Below are positions 26,360 through 35,962 of a stretch of 64,000 bases of DNA, piece after piece (within the stretch, counting starts at the first letter, position 1; every line of letters starts with the position of its first letter). The stretch is taken from positions 310,001 to 374,000 of the forward strand of contig NZ_JBHTKR010000003.1 of NCBI RefSeq assembly GCF_042678485.1, written 5' to 3'. The notes below the pieces were generated by a model. It did not search any database and was not told the origin of the DNA. It worked only from the letters and a program-made list of their open reading frames with translations. The position numbers and the translations under genes are program-made. Source of the stretch: Seohaeicola saemankumensis (GTDB taxonomy: Bacteria; Pseudomonadota; Alphaproteobacteria; Rhodobacterales; Rhodobacteraceae).

Positions 26360-26905
26360 CGCAATGGTGGACGCTTTCTTGCGGGTGGGTTCAGACCAAT
26401 GCGACCTGTCCTTGCTGAAACTGTGAAGCTGCGCTTTTTGCAACCCCAAGACAGCGCCACGCGGCCAGGGCCGTGGCGCGGTTGCGCTTGAAACAGACGC
26501 GCATCCAGTGGTGGCGTTCCTGTTGAAGTGGTTGCGGGCGGACGAACGAATGGCCGCATATTTCTTCAAGCATCGCATCTGCCGGAAGCGGAACAGCCTG
26601 CGGTCTTTGCGTGGTGGTTCAGCCAGCAATCGGTGTCTCGGCGGGAAGCGGTGCCGCTCGCCGTGATCGCCGCCCCGTCATCCGACCTTCGACACAGAGC
26701 GGCGGAACCAGCGCCAACACCAGGGCATGGGCAGCCGTCCAACAGGGCAGATGGAAAGTTTGCGTTGTGGCGCAAACTCGGATAGGCAGCGCGGGCTAGG
26801 CTTCATATTTTGATCTTCTGTATCCTTCCGGCTTCAGTTGCGACTCTGACGACACTGAGCCAGGTCACCGCGTTCATGCGGGTGACAGATAAAGGAGACA
26901 TCACG
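26360..26905. other. Intergenic region upstream of the cold-shock gene
   Basis: About 545 bp without a supported gene. It contains an inverted repeat around GCGCCACG...CGTGGCGC (26454-26479), a possible bidirectional terminator without a T-run. The ~95 bp before the cold-shock start probably form its 5' leader, since cold-shock mRNAs often have long leaders, but I see no specific motif. Confidence 0.45.
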
Positions 26906-27112
26906 ATGGCCAACGGCACCGTGAAATGGTTCAATTCCACCAAAGGCTTTGGATTTATCGCACCGGCACAGGGCGACAAAGACGTCTTTGTCCACGCGAC
27001 AGCGCTGGAACGCGCAGGCATCCGTCATTTGGACGATGGCCAGGCACTCTCATTCGATCTGGAAAGTGACCGTAACGGTCGTGAATCCGCAACGAACCTT
27101 GTTCTTGCGTGA
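26906..27112 (+). CDS. Cold-shock protein (CspA family)
   Basis: A 68-residue single cold-shock domain. RNP1 is KGFGFIAP and RNP2 is DVFVHATAL. It begins MANGTVKWFNSTKG. AAAGGAGA lies nine bases before the ATG. It binds single-stranded RNA/DNA and acts as an RNA chaperone. A stable hairpin follows 19 bp after its stop, before the DUF6481 gene. Confidence 0.97.
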   Translation: MANGTVKWFNSTKGFGFIAPAQGDKDVFVHATALERAGIRHLDDGQALSFDLESDRNGRESATNLVLA

Positions 27113-27131
27113 AGCAAGCCAGACAAACCCA

Positions 27132-27153
27132 GGGGACAACCTTCGGGTTCCCC
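27132..27153 (+). terminator. UUCG-capped hairpin after the cold-shock gene
   Basis: GGGGACAACC and GGTTCCCC form a stem around a TTCG tetraloop closed by C-G (27142-27145), with a one-to-two-base bulge. The loop is exceptionally stable. No T-run follows, so it may be a 3'-end stabiliser or partial terminator that separates cold-shock from downstream expression. Confidence 0.55.
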
Positions 27154-27176
27154 ATCTCTCAGATAGGATACGAACT

Positions 27177-27572
27177 TTGACATCACTGAAGACAAACGAC
27201 TTTGCCGATCGCCGCAGCTCTGCAATGGCGGCGAAAGCGGAAATTCTCAAAGCTTATCGCGCGAAAATGGATGAAGACGAACCTGGCCGGGTAGCGCGAC
27301 TGGAAGAGCGCATGGCGATCGCGGCCGCGCGCGACGAGCGGCACAAGGAACGCGACAGATTGAAGGCAGAAGCTCGGGAACTGCATGAGGCAGAGGAGCG
27401 TCGGAAGGCCGAAGAGGTGGCTTATCTGGACGCCGCAAACGTCGCCGCGCGTGCCAAGGTCGAAGCCGAGCAGAAATCGGACAATATGATCGCCCGGGTC
27501 ATCAAGGACGAGGCAGAGCGCAAGGCAGATCGCGACACGCGCTATGCAAATCGCAAGGCCCGACAGCGGTAA
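27177..27572 (+). CDS. DUF6481 family protein (charged coiled coil)
   Basis: About 131 residues from a TTG at 27177 with AGGA eight bases upstream; there is no ATG until residue 16. The start (LKTNDFADRRSSAMAAKAEIL) and the long Lys/Glu/Arg-rich helix (VARLEERMAIAAARDERHKERD) match the alphaproteobacterial DUF6481 family, which often lies beside cspA. It should be one long coiled coil. The function is unknown; an RNA-related or stress role is only suggested by the neighbour. Confidence 0.72.
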   Translation: MTSLKTNDFADRRSSAMAAKAEILKAYRAKMDEDEPGRVARLEERMAIAAARDERHKERDRLKAEARELHEAEERRKAEEVAYLDAANVAARAKVEAEQKSDNMIARVIKDEAERKADRDTRYANRKARQR

Positions 27573-27823
27573 GTCCCGATATCAGAGCCGCGCATGGATG
27601 ACAGGCGTGTTTTGAGCGGAATGGCATTCATCAACCCCAATGGCTTGCGGTGGTCGGACGCGGCGAAGGCCTATGGCTTGATGAGAACCCCTTACACCCG
27701 CTGGACGCGGCGGATGTAAGTGGGTGCACGTCACCGGGCCGGCGATGCCCGAAGGCCGTCCCGTCAGCCGCAGACCTTGCAGAAACGGTCTTGTTCTGGT
27801 TTTGACGATCAATGAGCCGGCAC

Positions 27824-28849
27824 CTAAGAGCTTGAGATACTGCCCTGCGCCTCAAGCCGGTTTCCTCTGACCAAGCGCTTTCCGACACTGTCGATCAGGT
27901 CTTGCCAATCATGGGCGAAACTTTGTTCGAACGCGGGAGTGCCCGCAGCGGCGGGCATGGTGTAGCGACCTTGCGCCAATTGGCCCAAGGCTGTTTCCCA
28001 CGCCTCAACCGATGGCTCTGCCACCGGGTGCGCGCCATGTGACAGGTGATCTTGCAGACCGTCCAGATCATTCACCAGCAGGATCCGGCCCGCGCTCAGC
28101 GCTTCGATGGCCACGAGGCCATAGGCCTCCCATCGAGAGGGCATGGCGACCGCATCCACAGCTTTCATCGCGGCAACGGGATCATTGGCAAAACCCATGA
28201 AACGGATACGCGGATCATTTTCGGCCAGCAATCGCAGGGCGTTCTCATCTGCGCCGGTGCCGTAGATGTGCAGCTGCAGGTTAAGATCCGGGCGGCGGCG
28301 CATCGCGGTTATCAGCGTGTCGAAGCCCTTTTGACGATCCAGCCGACCAATGGCACCGATCACCTGTACCGGGTGATCCTTGCGCGGCAAGGCCCTGAAT
28401 GATGCAAGATCCACACAGGAGGGAATGACATGCAGCGCATCCCGGCGCAGGAACCGGCGCAGCCAGGCCCCCTGCCCCTCGCTGACCGCGACGACCCGGT
28501 CGAAAAGGCCATAGGCCAGAAGCAGCAAGGCCGCGAACCGGTGCTTGGCGACAACATTCAGCGAACAGAATGCATCCGTATAGCTATGTTCGACATGAAC
28601 CAGCGGCGTGAACGGATGCAGGGCGCGCAAAGACGCCATCAAGGGCAGGTTCCGCCAGCTGACCGAAAGATGCGACACGATGATATCCGCAGGGATGCGA
28701 CCCGGCCCCAGGCTGCCACGCGCCACATGGCACAAGCTGTGTTGCCCCGTCGCGGCCATTTCGGGCGCCGTCACGATATGGTCCAGAACCCGCATCACCC
28801 CGCCGGCTGTCATGTCGTCGACCAGGTGAACGATACGCCGGGCCTTCAT
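27824..28849 (-). CDS. Glycosyltransferase family 4 type (GT-B)
   Basis: A 341-residue GT-B transferase. It starts MKARRIVHLVDDMTAGGVMRV. Donor-site segments are GAIGRLDRQKGFDTLI and the EX7E-like VAMPSRWEAYGLVAIEALSAG, typical of GT4. It overlaps the upstream GT2 gene by four bases (ATGA). It is the last gene of the polysaccharide operon and should transfer a sugar from a nucleotide donor during surface glycan assembly. Confidence 0.9.
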   Translation of the reverse strand: MKARRIVHLVDDMTAGGVMRVLDHIVTAPEMAATGQHSLCHVARGSLGPGRIPADIIVSHLSVSWRNLPLMASLRALHPFTPLVHVEHSYTDAFCSLNVVAKHRFAALLLLAYGLFDRVVAVSEGQGAWLRRFLRRDALHVIPSCVDLASFRALPRKDHPVQVIGAIGRLDRQKGFDTLITAMRRRPDLNLQLHIYGTGADENALRLLAENDPRIRFMGFANDPVAAMKAVDAVAMPSRWEAYGLVAIEALSAGRILLVNDLDGLQDHLSHGAHPVAEPSVEAWETALGQLAQGRYTMPAAAGTPAFEQSFAHDWQDLIDSVGKRLVRGNRLEAQGSISSS

Positions 28850-29850
28850 CGGGCCAGCGCGCCGCCACGCAGGCGACTGACGGCTTTCATCGCCATGGAC
28901 AGGGTGCCGGGCCCCAGTGCTGACAAGGCCAGCGCAGCGACGATCGTGACCAGGGATTTGCCGGGCTCTTCCCACAGCGGTTGACGCGATTCACGCAACC
29001 AGGCGCGCGTCAGGGTCATCGCCCGCGGTCCATCATGATCGCTGATGGCACGGCGACTGAGATAGCGCAGTTGATAGGCCCGCGCGAGCGGGGTGTTGAC
29101 CTCGAAGAATGCCGGGTTGAGGGGCCAAAGCTTTTTCACCATCCGTTCCCAGGCGACAAGCTGGCGGTCGGTGGCGGCAGACAGACCGCCCGTGCTGATG
29201 CGATAGCGGGTCAGAAGCCCCTCGACACCTTCGAACCGCCAATCGGTGGTCAGCGCGATCCGCAAACAGCATTCGATATCTTCGGATTGTCGAAAGGTTT
29301 CGTCGAAATACCAGCTGCGCTCGCTCTCGTTTGCGGGGCGATAGGCGATATCATCAAACACGGCGCGGCGCAGCACGACCGCCGAACCGTTTCCGATAGG
29401 ATTGCGCCGGAAGATGACCCCTGCGTCGATCCCGTCAAGGCGTGGCCGCTGTGCCTGGCCAATCGGATTACCGGCGTCATCAATCAGTGCAGAACCGGAA
29501 TAGCTGATCCCGACAGCAGGGTTTGCATCGAGATGGGCGACATGCGCCGCAAGCTTTTCCGGTGCCCAGGTATCATCCGCATCGCAGAACCCGATCACCT
29601 GACCACGGGCGGCCGCGATACCGCTGTTGCGCGCACCCGCCAGGCCACGGTTGGCCTGCCGCAGGACGCACAACCGCGGGTCATGGCAAAAGGTCTGCAA
29701 CAGGTCTGCGGTCGCGTCCGTGGATCCGTCATCCACGACGATGATCTCGAAATCCGGATAGGTCTGGTTCAGCAGGGCGTCCAATGTCTCGGCCAGGGTA
29801 TTCTGGACGTTGAAGGCGGGGACGACGATCGAAGCAAAGGTCATTTTCAT
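28846..29850 (-). CDS. Glycosyltransferase family 2
   Basis: A 334-residue GT-A enzyme. The N-terminus is SIVVPAFNVQNTLAETLDAL, with VVDDGSTDAT and the metal-binding FCDADDTW. A hydrophobic tail near residues 300-325 suggests membrane association. The start is ATG 29850 or 29844. It lies 20 bp after a second GT2 gene and overlaps the GT4 gene. The sugar specificity cannot be read. Confidence 0.92.
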   Translation of the reverse strand: MKMTFASIVVPAFNVQNTLAETLDALLNQTYPDFEIIVVDDGSTDATADLLQTFCHDPRLCVLRQANRGLAGARNSGIAAARGQVIGFCDADDTWAPEKLAAHVAHLDANPAVGISYSGSALIDDAGNPIGQAQRPRLDGIDAGVIFRRNPIGNGSAVVLRRAVFDDIAYRPANESERSWYFDETFRQSEDIECCLRIALTTDWRFEGVEGLLTRYRISTGGLSAATDRQLVAWERMVKKLWPLNPAFFEVNTPLARAYQLRYLSRRAISDHDGPRAMTLTRAWLRESRQPLWEEPGKSLVTIVAALALSALGPGTLSMAMKAVSRLRGGALAR

Positions 29851-29870
29851 TTGGCTTTCACGAAGAAGGA

Positions 29871-30794
29871 TTAACGGGAGAAAAGCGTCAGGGCGATGCC
29901 CTTGGGCAGGACCAGCGCGGCCAGCGCGCCCGCCAAAGTCAGCGCGCCGCGCCGCGCCGGGCTGAGAAAACCGGAAGGGCTGTAGCCCAGACCGCGCAGC
30001 GCATGGCGCAGGGGCTGCGTAGGCCCCAGGCCAAGGCGCAGGGCACGCCGCGCCAGGTAACGCTGGTGGATCGCATGGCTGCGCCTGTCCGGGATCACGC
30101 CGAAACGGGCGGCCGTATCCAGTGCCCGCAGGCGTCCTTCCTCCATGGCTTGCAAGTTCGTGGAAAGGCCACCGCGGCTGGTGCGATAGAAGGTCTGCAA
30201 CTGCGGAACCCCCACGATCACGGCCCCCTGACCAACCAGGCGGATCAGCCATTCCAGATCTTCGTTATGGACCATTTCCCGGTCAAATCCGCCGGTCGCC
30301 ACAAAAACCGAACGACGAAGGCCGATGTTCGACATGGTGCAGACCGGATTTTCACCCAGCAGGCGCGCGATGCTCAACTGACCCGCGGGCAGCGCTGAAA
30401 AGGTGGTGGCATCGTCCGGTGTGTCGCTGAAGAACGCGACCTGCCCATAGGCGCCATCGACATCATCGTTGCGAAAGACCTTGTCCCATTGGCTCAGCTT
30501 GTCGGCGTGCCACATGTCATCGGCGTCACAAAAGGCCACGATCTGACCGCTTGCACAGTCCAGAGCGCCCATGTTGCGCGCCGCGCTGGGGCCCTTGCCG
30601 GTATTTCGCACCAGGCTGATACGCGGGTCCAGCGATGCCGCGGCCTGAACAAGAGCAGGGGTTGCATCGGTCGATCCGTCATCAACGCAAATCGCCTCCC
30701 AGTCGGTGAAGCTCTGGTGTTGCAGGCTTTGCAGGGTGCCGCCGATGGTTGCGGCCGCGTTGAAAGATGGAATGACAATCGAAAAACGGGGCAT
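29871..30794 (-). CDS. Glycosyltransferase family 2
   Basis: A 307-residue GT-A enzyme: FSIVIPSFNAAATIGGTLQS, VDDGSTDATPAL, the NMGALDCASGQIVAFCDADD region (DxD), and the ED motif in MVHNEDLEWLIRL. A C-terminal hydrophobic stretch could be a membrane anchor. Only 3 bp separate it from the flippase gene upstream. It shares the layout of the next GT2 gene, so the two may be old paralogues. Confidence 0.92.
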   Translation of the reverse strand: MPRFSIVIPSFNAAATIGGTLQSLQHQSFTDWEAICVDDGSTDATPALVQAAASLDPRISLVRNTGKGPSAARNMGALDCASGQIVAFCDADDMWHADKLSQWDKVFRNDDVDGAYGQVAFFSDTPDDATTFSALPAGQLSIARLLGENPVCTMSNIGLRRSVFVATGGFDREMVHNEDLEWLIRLVGQGAVIVGVPQLQTFYRTSRGGLSTNLQAMEEGRLRALDTAARFGVIPDRRSHAIHQRYLARRALRLGLGPTQPLRHALRGLGYSPSGFLSPARRGALTLAGALAALVLPKGIALTLFSR

Positions 30795-30797
30795 GGG

Positions 30798-32033
30798 TCA
30801 CACCTTTGCAAGCGAACGGCCGAAGGCCATGACGAGGGTTGGCAGCGATGCTCCGACCATCACGGTCGTGGCCACCAGCGCATAGCCAACGGCGACAGGC
30901 CAAAGGCCGTAGGGGGCCAGGATTATCGTGTTCAGAACCAGCGCGAAGGTCGTGGTCAGGGTGACCCAGAATTCCTGTCGCGCCCGTCCCGTGGCGCGCA
31001 GCCAGCCTGCCGTCGCCGACCACAGCGTCGTCGGAATGGCGACCAGGCACAGGATCGACACGATTTCATCGATGCCGGTCCAGCCCGCACCGTAAAGAAG
31101 CGGCACGTAATAGGGCGTCAGCGCTGCCTGCAGCAGGACGGCGGGCGCGATCAGCCCCATGGCCATGAGAATGCCCTGACGCAACGCGGCGATCTTGTCG
31201 TTGCTGGCACAAAGATGCGGGAACAAAACCGTCGAGAACGCGACCGAAAAGGAACTGGACAGGCTGAGACCTGCGTTGAACGCCATGAAATAAAGGCCAA
31301 GCGCCTCGGCCCCCATCAGCGAGCCAACGATCAGCTTGTCGGCCTGAAGGCGCAGAACCTTGACCAGTTCGACCCCCAGAACCGCGCCGCCGAAGCTCAG
31401 GAACGGACGCAAGGGCGCGAAACCATGCGACATGTCACGGCGCCACGGATGCAGACGGCGCATCGCGATCAGCCAGAACGGCGCGGTCAAGAGGCGTGGC
31501 AGGATCAGGGCCAGGGCTGAGGGCCACAGCAGCGCCAGCGCAGCCGAGATGAGGTTGGCCCCCACGATCTGCGCGCCGGAAATGGCAGCGGTCTGGCGCA
31601 GCTTGCCCGCCCGCATGGCCAAAGCGGTCTGCACAAGACCCGCCGGCATGAACAGGTACTCACCCGCCAGGATCAGGATCATCAGCAGCAGCACCAGGCT
31701 TCCGCCCATGGCGTAGATCACCAAGCCGACAGCAGACTGCGCCAGAAACAGGCCCAGGCACCAGACCCAGAAAATCCGATGCGCGGTCGCGCAGGTCCGC
31801 TCCAGTTCATCTTCCGATGCGGCGATGATCCTCTGCCCGACGCCGTTCTCGGTCAGTGCCTTCAGGATATCCGCCGCCGCAAGGGCGGCTGCCGCCACAC
31901 CGATCTGACCAAGATCAAGCGTGCGCGCCACGACGACAACAACCAGAAGACGCGAGATCTTGGCCGCGACTTCGGATGCACCATAGGCAAAAAGGTTCTG
32001 TACGATGCGCGATTGCGCGGCAGGCATTGCCAT
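30798..32033 (-). CDS. Polysaccharide flippase (Wzx/MATE-like, oligosaccharide transporter)
   Basis: A 411-residue integral membrane protein with about 12 helices. The start VQNLFAYGASEVAAKISRLLVVVVVARTLDLG is typical of Wzx-type flippases. It would move lipid-linked glycan units across the inner membrane. It is first in the operon with three glycosyltransferases and is divergent from the Wza-like gene across 210 bp. Confidence 0.9.
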   Translation of the reverse strand: MAMPAAQSRIVQNLFAYGASEVAAKISRLLVVVVVARTLDLGQIGVAAAALAAADILKALTENGVGQRIIAASEDELERTCATAHRIFWVWCLGLFLAQSAVGLVIYAMGGSLVLLLMILILAGEYLFMPAGLVQTALAMRAGKLRQTAAISGAQIVGANLISAALALLWPSALALILPRLLTAPFWLIAMRRLHPWRRDMSHGFAPLRPFLSFGGAVLGVELVKVLRLQADKLIVGSLMGAEALGLYFMAFNAGLSLSSSFSVAFSTVLFPHLCASNDKIAALRQGILMAMGLIAPAVLLQAALTPYYVPLLYGAGWTGIDEIVSILCLVAIPTTLWSATAGWLRATGRARQEFWVTLTTTFALVLNTIILAPYGLWPVAVGYALVATTVMVGASLPTLVMAFGRSLAKV

Positions 32034-32243
32034 GAGGGCGGTCCGATCTGTTGTTCAGGCTTTCTTCTACAACCCCGCATTCAAGGCGTCGCGGACGCAC
32101 GCGGACAGAACCATGGCGCAACAGTAGACATGCATATCCATAGGGATAGCGGCCATCCTCCATCGCCCCTCTCGACCGGGCAGGTCGAAGCGCCTATGAC
32201 TGGGTCAGGACACAACAGCAGAAGAATTCCAGAGGTGCAGCCG

Positions 32244-33310
32244 ATGTTGAAACACGCAACCGCCGCGCTTGCACTCATGTCGCTGGCCAATTGCGCTTCG
32301 CTTGATGTGCCCGACAACCTGGAACCGGTAGAAACCGGAGGCGGCTATCAGGCCCAGTACCGCCAACCGGATGTCACCCGTGCCAATGCCGAATTCCTGC
32401 GCTCTGCCGAAATGAACGCAAGTACCTGTCGTCCGTTGCGCGGTGACGCCGGTGGAAAGACGTCCGTCGCGTCTGAAACGGCATTGCGCGGTGAACGCCT
32501 GACACGCAACGATCTGGTCAATATCCGTATCGGTGACGACGAGACTTTCAACGGCGATTATGTCGTGTCGCGTGACGGCACGCTGAAGCTGCCGTTTCTT
32601 GCGCCGATCCGGGCGCAGGGGCGGCTGACCGGCGATGTCGAAGCCGAGATCGCAGAACAGCTTCTGTCGGGCGATTTCTTTGCACAACGCCCACGGATAT
32701 CCGTCCGTGTTGCCGATTTCGCATCCGTCACGGTCGGCGTGTCCGGCGCGGTCTTCGAACCCCGCGCGGTCGAGATCGGTGGCGTCGACGGGGACCGTAT
32801 CGATGACCGGCGTCAGGGCGCGCTTGGCGCATCGACCGAGGGGCGAAACCTTTCGGCTGCGCTGCGTGCCGCCGGTGGTGTCAGGCCAGATGCCGATATT
32901 TCGGCGGTCGAAGTCCTGCGCGCGGGAAAGCGCCATGTCCTGGACATGCGCGGAGTGTTCGAAGGGCGAAATGCCGTGGACATCATGCTGCTGACCGGCG
33001 ACGAAGTCAGCGTTCCAAGCAGGGGATGCTTTCAGGAAGCCCTGATGCGGCCCAGCCCGATCAGCCCGCCGGGCGTTTCGCTGTTCCTGTCCAACCTAAC
33101 GTTGCCCGCCGCCGGCAATGCGACATCGGCCGTTGGCAGGGATGTCCGCGAAATCCCCTATGGGACGCGGTATCTGCAGGCCGTGATCGACACCAACTGT
33201 GTCGGAGGCGCGCGAGTCTCAAGCGCCAATCGTTCTTCGGTGCTATTCTCGCGCAACCCGGTCACGGGCGTTTCGGTCGTGATCGAGCGTGACATCGAAG
33301 ACCTGCTGCG
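32244..33310 (+). pseudogene. Polysaccharide export protein (Wza-like), 3' end lost
   Basis: The start is a lipoprotein signal (LALMSLANC, Cys near residue 17), followed by the poly-export domain (GDDETFNGDYVVSRDGTLKLPFLAPI) and SLBB-type repeats (VTVGVSGAVFEPRAVEIGG). About 355 residues look genuine up to ERDIEDLLRH. Past about 33310 the frame runs on to 33524 in Arg/Ser/Cys-rich residues, which is the reverse strand of an integrase fragment. The natural C-terminus is therefore missing. Wza forms the outer-membrane export channel, so surface glycan export by this locus may be lost or altered. Confidence 0.82.
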
Positions 33311-33652
33311 CCATCGAAAGTCCCGTTCTCGATCAGCAAGGGCACGAAGACCCTGTTGTGGATGTTCGAGTGGTTCTCGATGTTTCCCTTGCCGTTGGGG
33401 AAGACGAGGTTCAGTTCGCCACGCGCGCAGACCGACGTCCATGCCTTCAAAGTGTCATGCACGATCGGGGCCATCGGAATGCTCCGCTTGTTTGTGCGGC
33501 TCTTGGGCTTGCCCATCTCGTTGAAGCGGTCCGCGCACTTCTGGACGTGGATCAACCTGGCGTCAAAGTCGACGCAGTCCCATGTGAGCCCCCGCAGTTC
33601 GCTGATCCGCATGCCCGTGAAAATGGCCGTGACGATCAGGCAACGAGAAGAA
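33311..33652 (-). pseudogene. Tyrosine recombinase/phage integrase fragment
   Basis: In the minus frame from about 33652 the reading is RCLIVTAIFTGMRISELRGL, followed by FDARLIHVQKCADRF, SRTNKRSIPMAP and NLVFPNGKGNIENHSNI. This is the middle of an integrase catalytic domain, with the first Arg of the active site in GMRISELRGL. The N-terminal SAM-like domain and the HxxR...Tyr end are both missing. It abuts the broken Wza-like gene, so it probably marks the scar of an integration or rearrangement. Confidence 0.8.
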
Positions 33653-34311
33653 CTGACACAGAAGCAGGAAGCGAGGAAGCAGAAACGTCTGCAGACAACA
33701 AACCGAGCACCTGCAGGAATGTAATGCTCTGACAGACTGTGAAGAGTGCACGAAAGAGATAGTCCAATACAGAGACCATAGCCGCTGCAAGGTTATGAGG
33801 GTCTGCAACTTGTCGTCAGATCCGGCAGCGCTGCCCATGCATGAAAGACTGGAGAGAGTGGTCTGGCTCAGACGGAGCGTTTTCCAAGAATTCGCCTTCG
33901 CGCCTTTATTTAGTAAATAAGAAGAAGAGTAAGTTATTGAGTATTTATCTATTAGGGACGCGCGGAGGACCAACCTCGGTCATAAGCGGTGAAAACCTGC
34001 TTCCCTCAACCTGGGTTGAACCAGGTCTTCATCCCCAAACGGGTCAATGCATGGGCGACACCGCGGATATCGGTCTAGAAAAGTTGCCAGCAAACCGGGC
34101 AATCCACCAGATCAAGACGCGAAGTGAGAGGTGGATGGCCGAGTTGACGCGCTTTCGCAGTCCGATCCTCTCACATTCGGGCGCTCTGGCGACTGCTGTA
34201 GAGGCTGAGAGCGCAAAACACTTGATCAGTTGGCAAAGTCAGGCGATCTTGCCACTTATCGGCAGGCCACTTGGGAAATGTCGGTTCAACCGCCCAACTG
34301 GGGATCAACAC
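33653..34311. other. Gene-poor scar region
   Basis: About 660 bp without a supported gene. It includes an AT-rich patch (33905-33957) unlike the surrounding GC-rich DNA. An open frame continues through it into the next gene, but its residues do not look like a folded protein. I read it as remnants of past insertions. Confidence 0.5.
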
Positions 34312-35031
34312 ATGGCCGACATCCACTGGATCACAATGCATCGGTGGCGCTTCGACAAAAAGTATTTGTGGCCCGACGTCGATCAAAACTGCCCAACCGG
34401 GGCGCATCACCACGTCATTGGCCCCGGTGAGCCCTATGGCCCCGATGGCGCACCCGTCCACGACGATCTGTCATGGGGGTGCATGGTGTTCCACGAAACC
34501 CGCGCCAGCGCCGACACCCTGCTCGACGCGCCCGTAAAGGGCTTCCCGAACATGCCAGACGCCGCCGAGGCCTTCCATGTTCTGCTCAGCCCGATCAAAT
34601 TCCGGGGCGAAACGACTTGGTTCTCCCGCGCAGACTCCAGCCTTGTCCTCGCGGCCAAAGATCCGGGCGGCCCCGTCGCCGTCCTGACATCCGCTGCATA
34701 CAATGCCCCGGATGATCCCCGCCTGCCCGCATTTGTTGCGCAAGTGGCCAAAGTCCGGCTCTGGTATGACAGCTTGCCCGGCAATATCGTACAAAGCGAC
34801 TACAACTGCGAAAACGGGCCCGGCGAAGGCATGACCTTCACGATCTGGCGCGACGACAAGAGCCTGACCGAAGCCGCCTACGGCCCCGGCCTGCACCGCA
34901 CCGAGATGGACCACCAGTTCAAAGGCACCCCCGGCCACTTCGACCGATCCTGCTTCCTGCGCTGCCGTATCGTCCGGCACGTGGGCACATGGAACGGCAA
35001 GGACCCGGTCGCACAAACCATCCCCGCCTGA
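34312..35031 (+). CDS. Hypothetical protein, C-terminus resembling spheroidene monooxygenase (CrtA)
   Basis: A 239-residue protein with GGGGA before the ATG at 34312. The last 60 residues (GMTFTIWRDDKSLTEAAYGP, then FDRSCFLRCRIV and GTWNGKDP) follow the order of the CrtA end (TFSIW...GPH...L.ARF...GTW.G.EP), which suggests a dimeric alpha/beta-barrel haem-binding fold. The N-terminal half is unfamiliar. No carotenoid gene is near, so a CrtA function is not implied. Clean codon use suggests an intact gene; it could be an accessory passenger. Confidence 0.55.
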   Translation: MADIHWITMHRWRFDKKYLWPDVDQNCPTGAHHHVIGPGEPYGPDGAPVHDDLSWGCMVFHETRASADTLLDAPVKGFPNMPDAAEAFHVLLSPIKFRGETTWFSRADSSLVLAAKDPGGPVAVLTSAAYNAPDDPRLPAFVAQVAKVRLWYDSLPGNIVQSDYNCENGPGEGMTFTIWRDDKSLTEAAYGPGLHRTEMDHQFKGTPGHFDRSCFLRCRIVRHVGTWNGKDPVAQTIPA

Positions 35032-35131
35032 TGCGACCCGCTTATTGGAGCAGAAAATACTCCCGCCGCAGGGGAAATTCCAAGGATGCTCCCCAAGCTC
35101 CGCACTTCGCTAATGCTGGCCAAAAGGGGCC

Positions 35132-35959
35132 GCTCTCTGAGGTCGCGCCACAGCGCGCTTCGCCGCGAGGGGCACCGACCCTCATGACATCCCGCGGACG
35201 CTGCCTGCGCGCGCCCTTGCGAGCCTCAGGCACATGCCAGACAGGATGCACAACCAATAACTCTCGGGACGCCCCTAACTCGGATAATAGGATCGTCATC
35301 CGGCTCGGGTCACTGGGTTTTCGGCGGCACTCTCCCCGTAACCAACGCGTCAAACTGGGACACTGTTCGGCAGCCTTCGATAGGGAAAGGCAAGCACCTC
35401 GCCGAAAGCCGTTCACCCTTGGAACTCCGAAGTCCTAGAGAGAGCTGTATACCTTACAAGGCCTTGGCGGCAGGAAAATCAAGGACGGTGTCGGAACCTT
35501 GGAGAGAGCGATCAGCGGTGGCTCAGGACAGCTAGGAACACCGGACAATGCTGCATCTATGCACCACGCAGAAGCACCAAAAACTCTGACCCCATATTTA
35601 ACCCCTACGTAAACCCCACGCGAAAACGCTATTTTGCGTAGGGTTTTCTGGCATTCAAAAACGTGAGACTTTCGCCGCGATGGTTCAAAAAGCTGATCTG
35701 ACACGTAAGCACCGTCGCCCCCCGCCTGGACCTGTCCGCTCACCACCAGCGGACCCCAGCGCTCAGACTATCACTGTGCATGAGACACATTTGCACAGGA
35801 GGCGCACATGACCCCTTTTAGGCTAACAGCGATAATGCTCGCAGACGCCATCGAGAAATCGGAACTGACCCAGCATGAGATCGCGGATCGCATCGGCTTC
35901 AAGAATGCCAACATCATCTTGATATTGAAGACCGGTGAAGCGCGTGTTCCGCTGGATAG
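35132..35959 (+). repeat. Direct repeat module, copy 1 (truncated)
   Basis: About 828 bp matching 47695-48519 in the same orientation, with clear divergence. Both copies have, in order, the same opening GAGGTCGCGC-ACAGCGCGCTT, a conserved ~330-bp block with no convincing gene, a 37-bp palindrome, the block ACTATCACTGTGCATGAGA, and the start of an HTH gene. Similarity stops inside the HTH gene at GTTCCGCTGGATAG (35959), where a DUF4386 fragment begins. The module may be the end of a mobile or recombining unit. Confidence 0.8.
35611..35647 (+). other. Palindrome in repeat module, copy 1
   Basis: AAACCCC and GGGTTTT flank ACGCGAAAA...TTTTGCGT, an imperfect 37-bp inverted repeat. It is conserved in copy 2 at 48162-48198 while nearby sequence has drifted. 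It could be a terminator, a recombination site or a protein-binding site. Confidence 0.65.
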
Positions 35960-35962
35960 AAA
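35808..35962 (+). pseudogene. Truncated HTH regulator (copy 1)
   Basis: The first 51 codons match the intact regulator at 48358: LADAIEKSELTQHEIADRIG and KTGEARVPLDR correspond to LADAIEKCELTQREIADRVG and KTGETRVPLDR. After PLDR the frame runs on to 36080 in unrelated residues that belong to the reverse strand of a DUF4386 gene. AGGAGG lies upstream of the ATG as in copy 2. The helix-turn-helix is nearly complete, but the rest of the protein is gone. Confidence 0.8.

Noticed and set aside
34130..34190. Possible tRNA (GGTGGATGGCCGAGTTGACG)
   Set aside because: The D-arm looks tRNA-like, but no anticodon arm or acceptor pairing could be drawn.
33841..34311. N-terminal extension of the CrtA-like gene
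   Set aside because: The frame is open but the residues are of low quality, and a good ribosome-binding site lies before the ATG at 34312.
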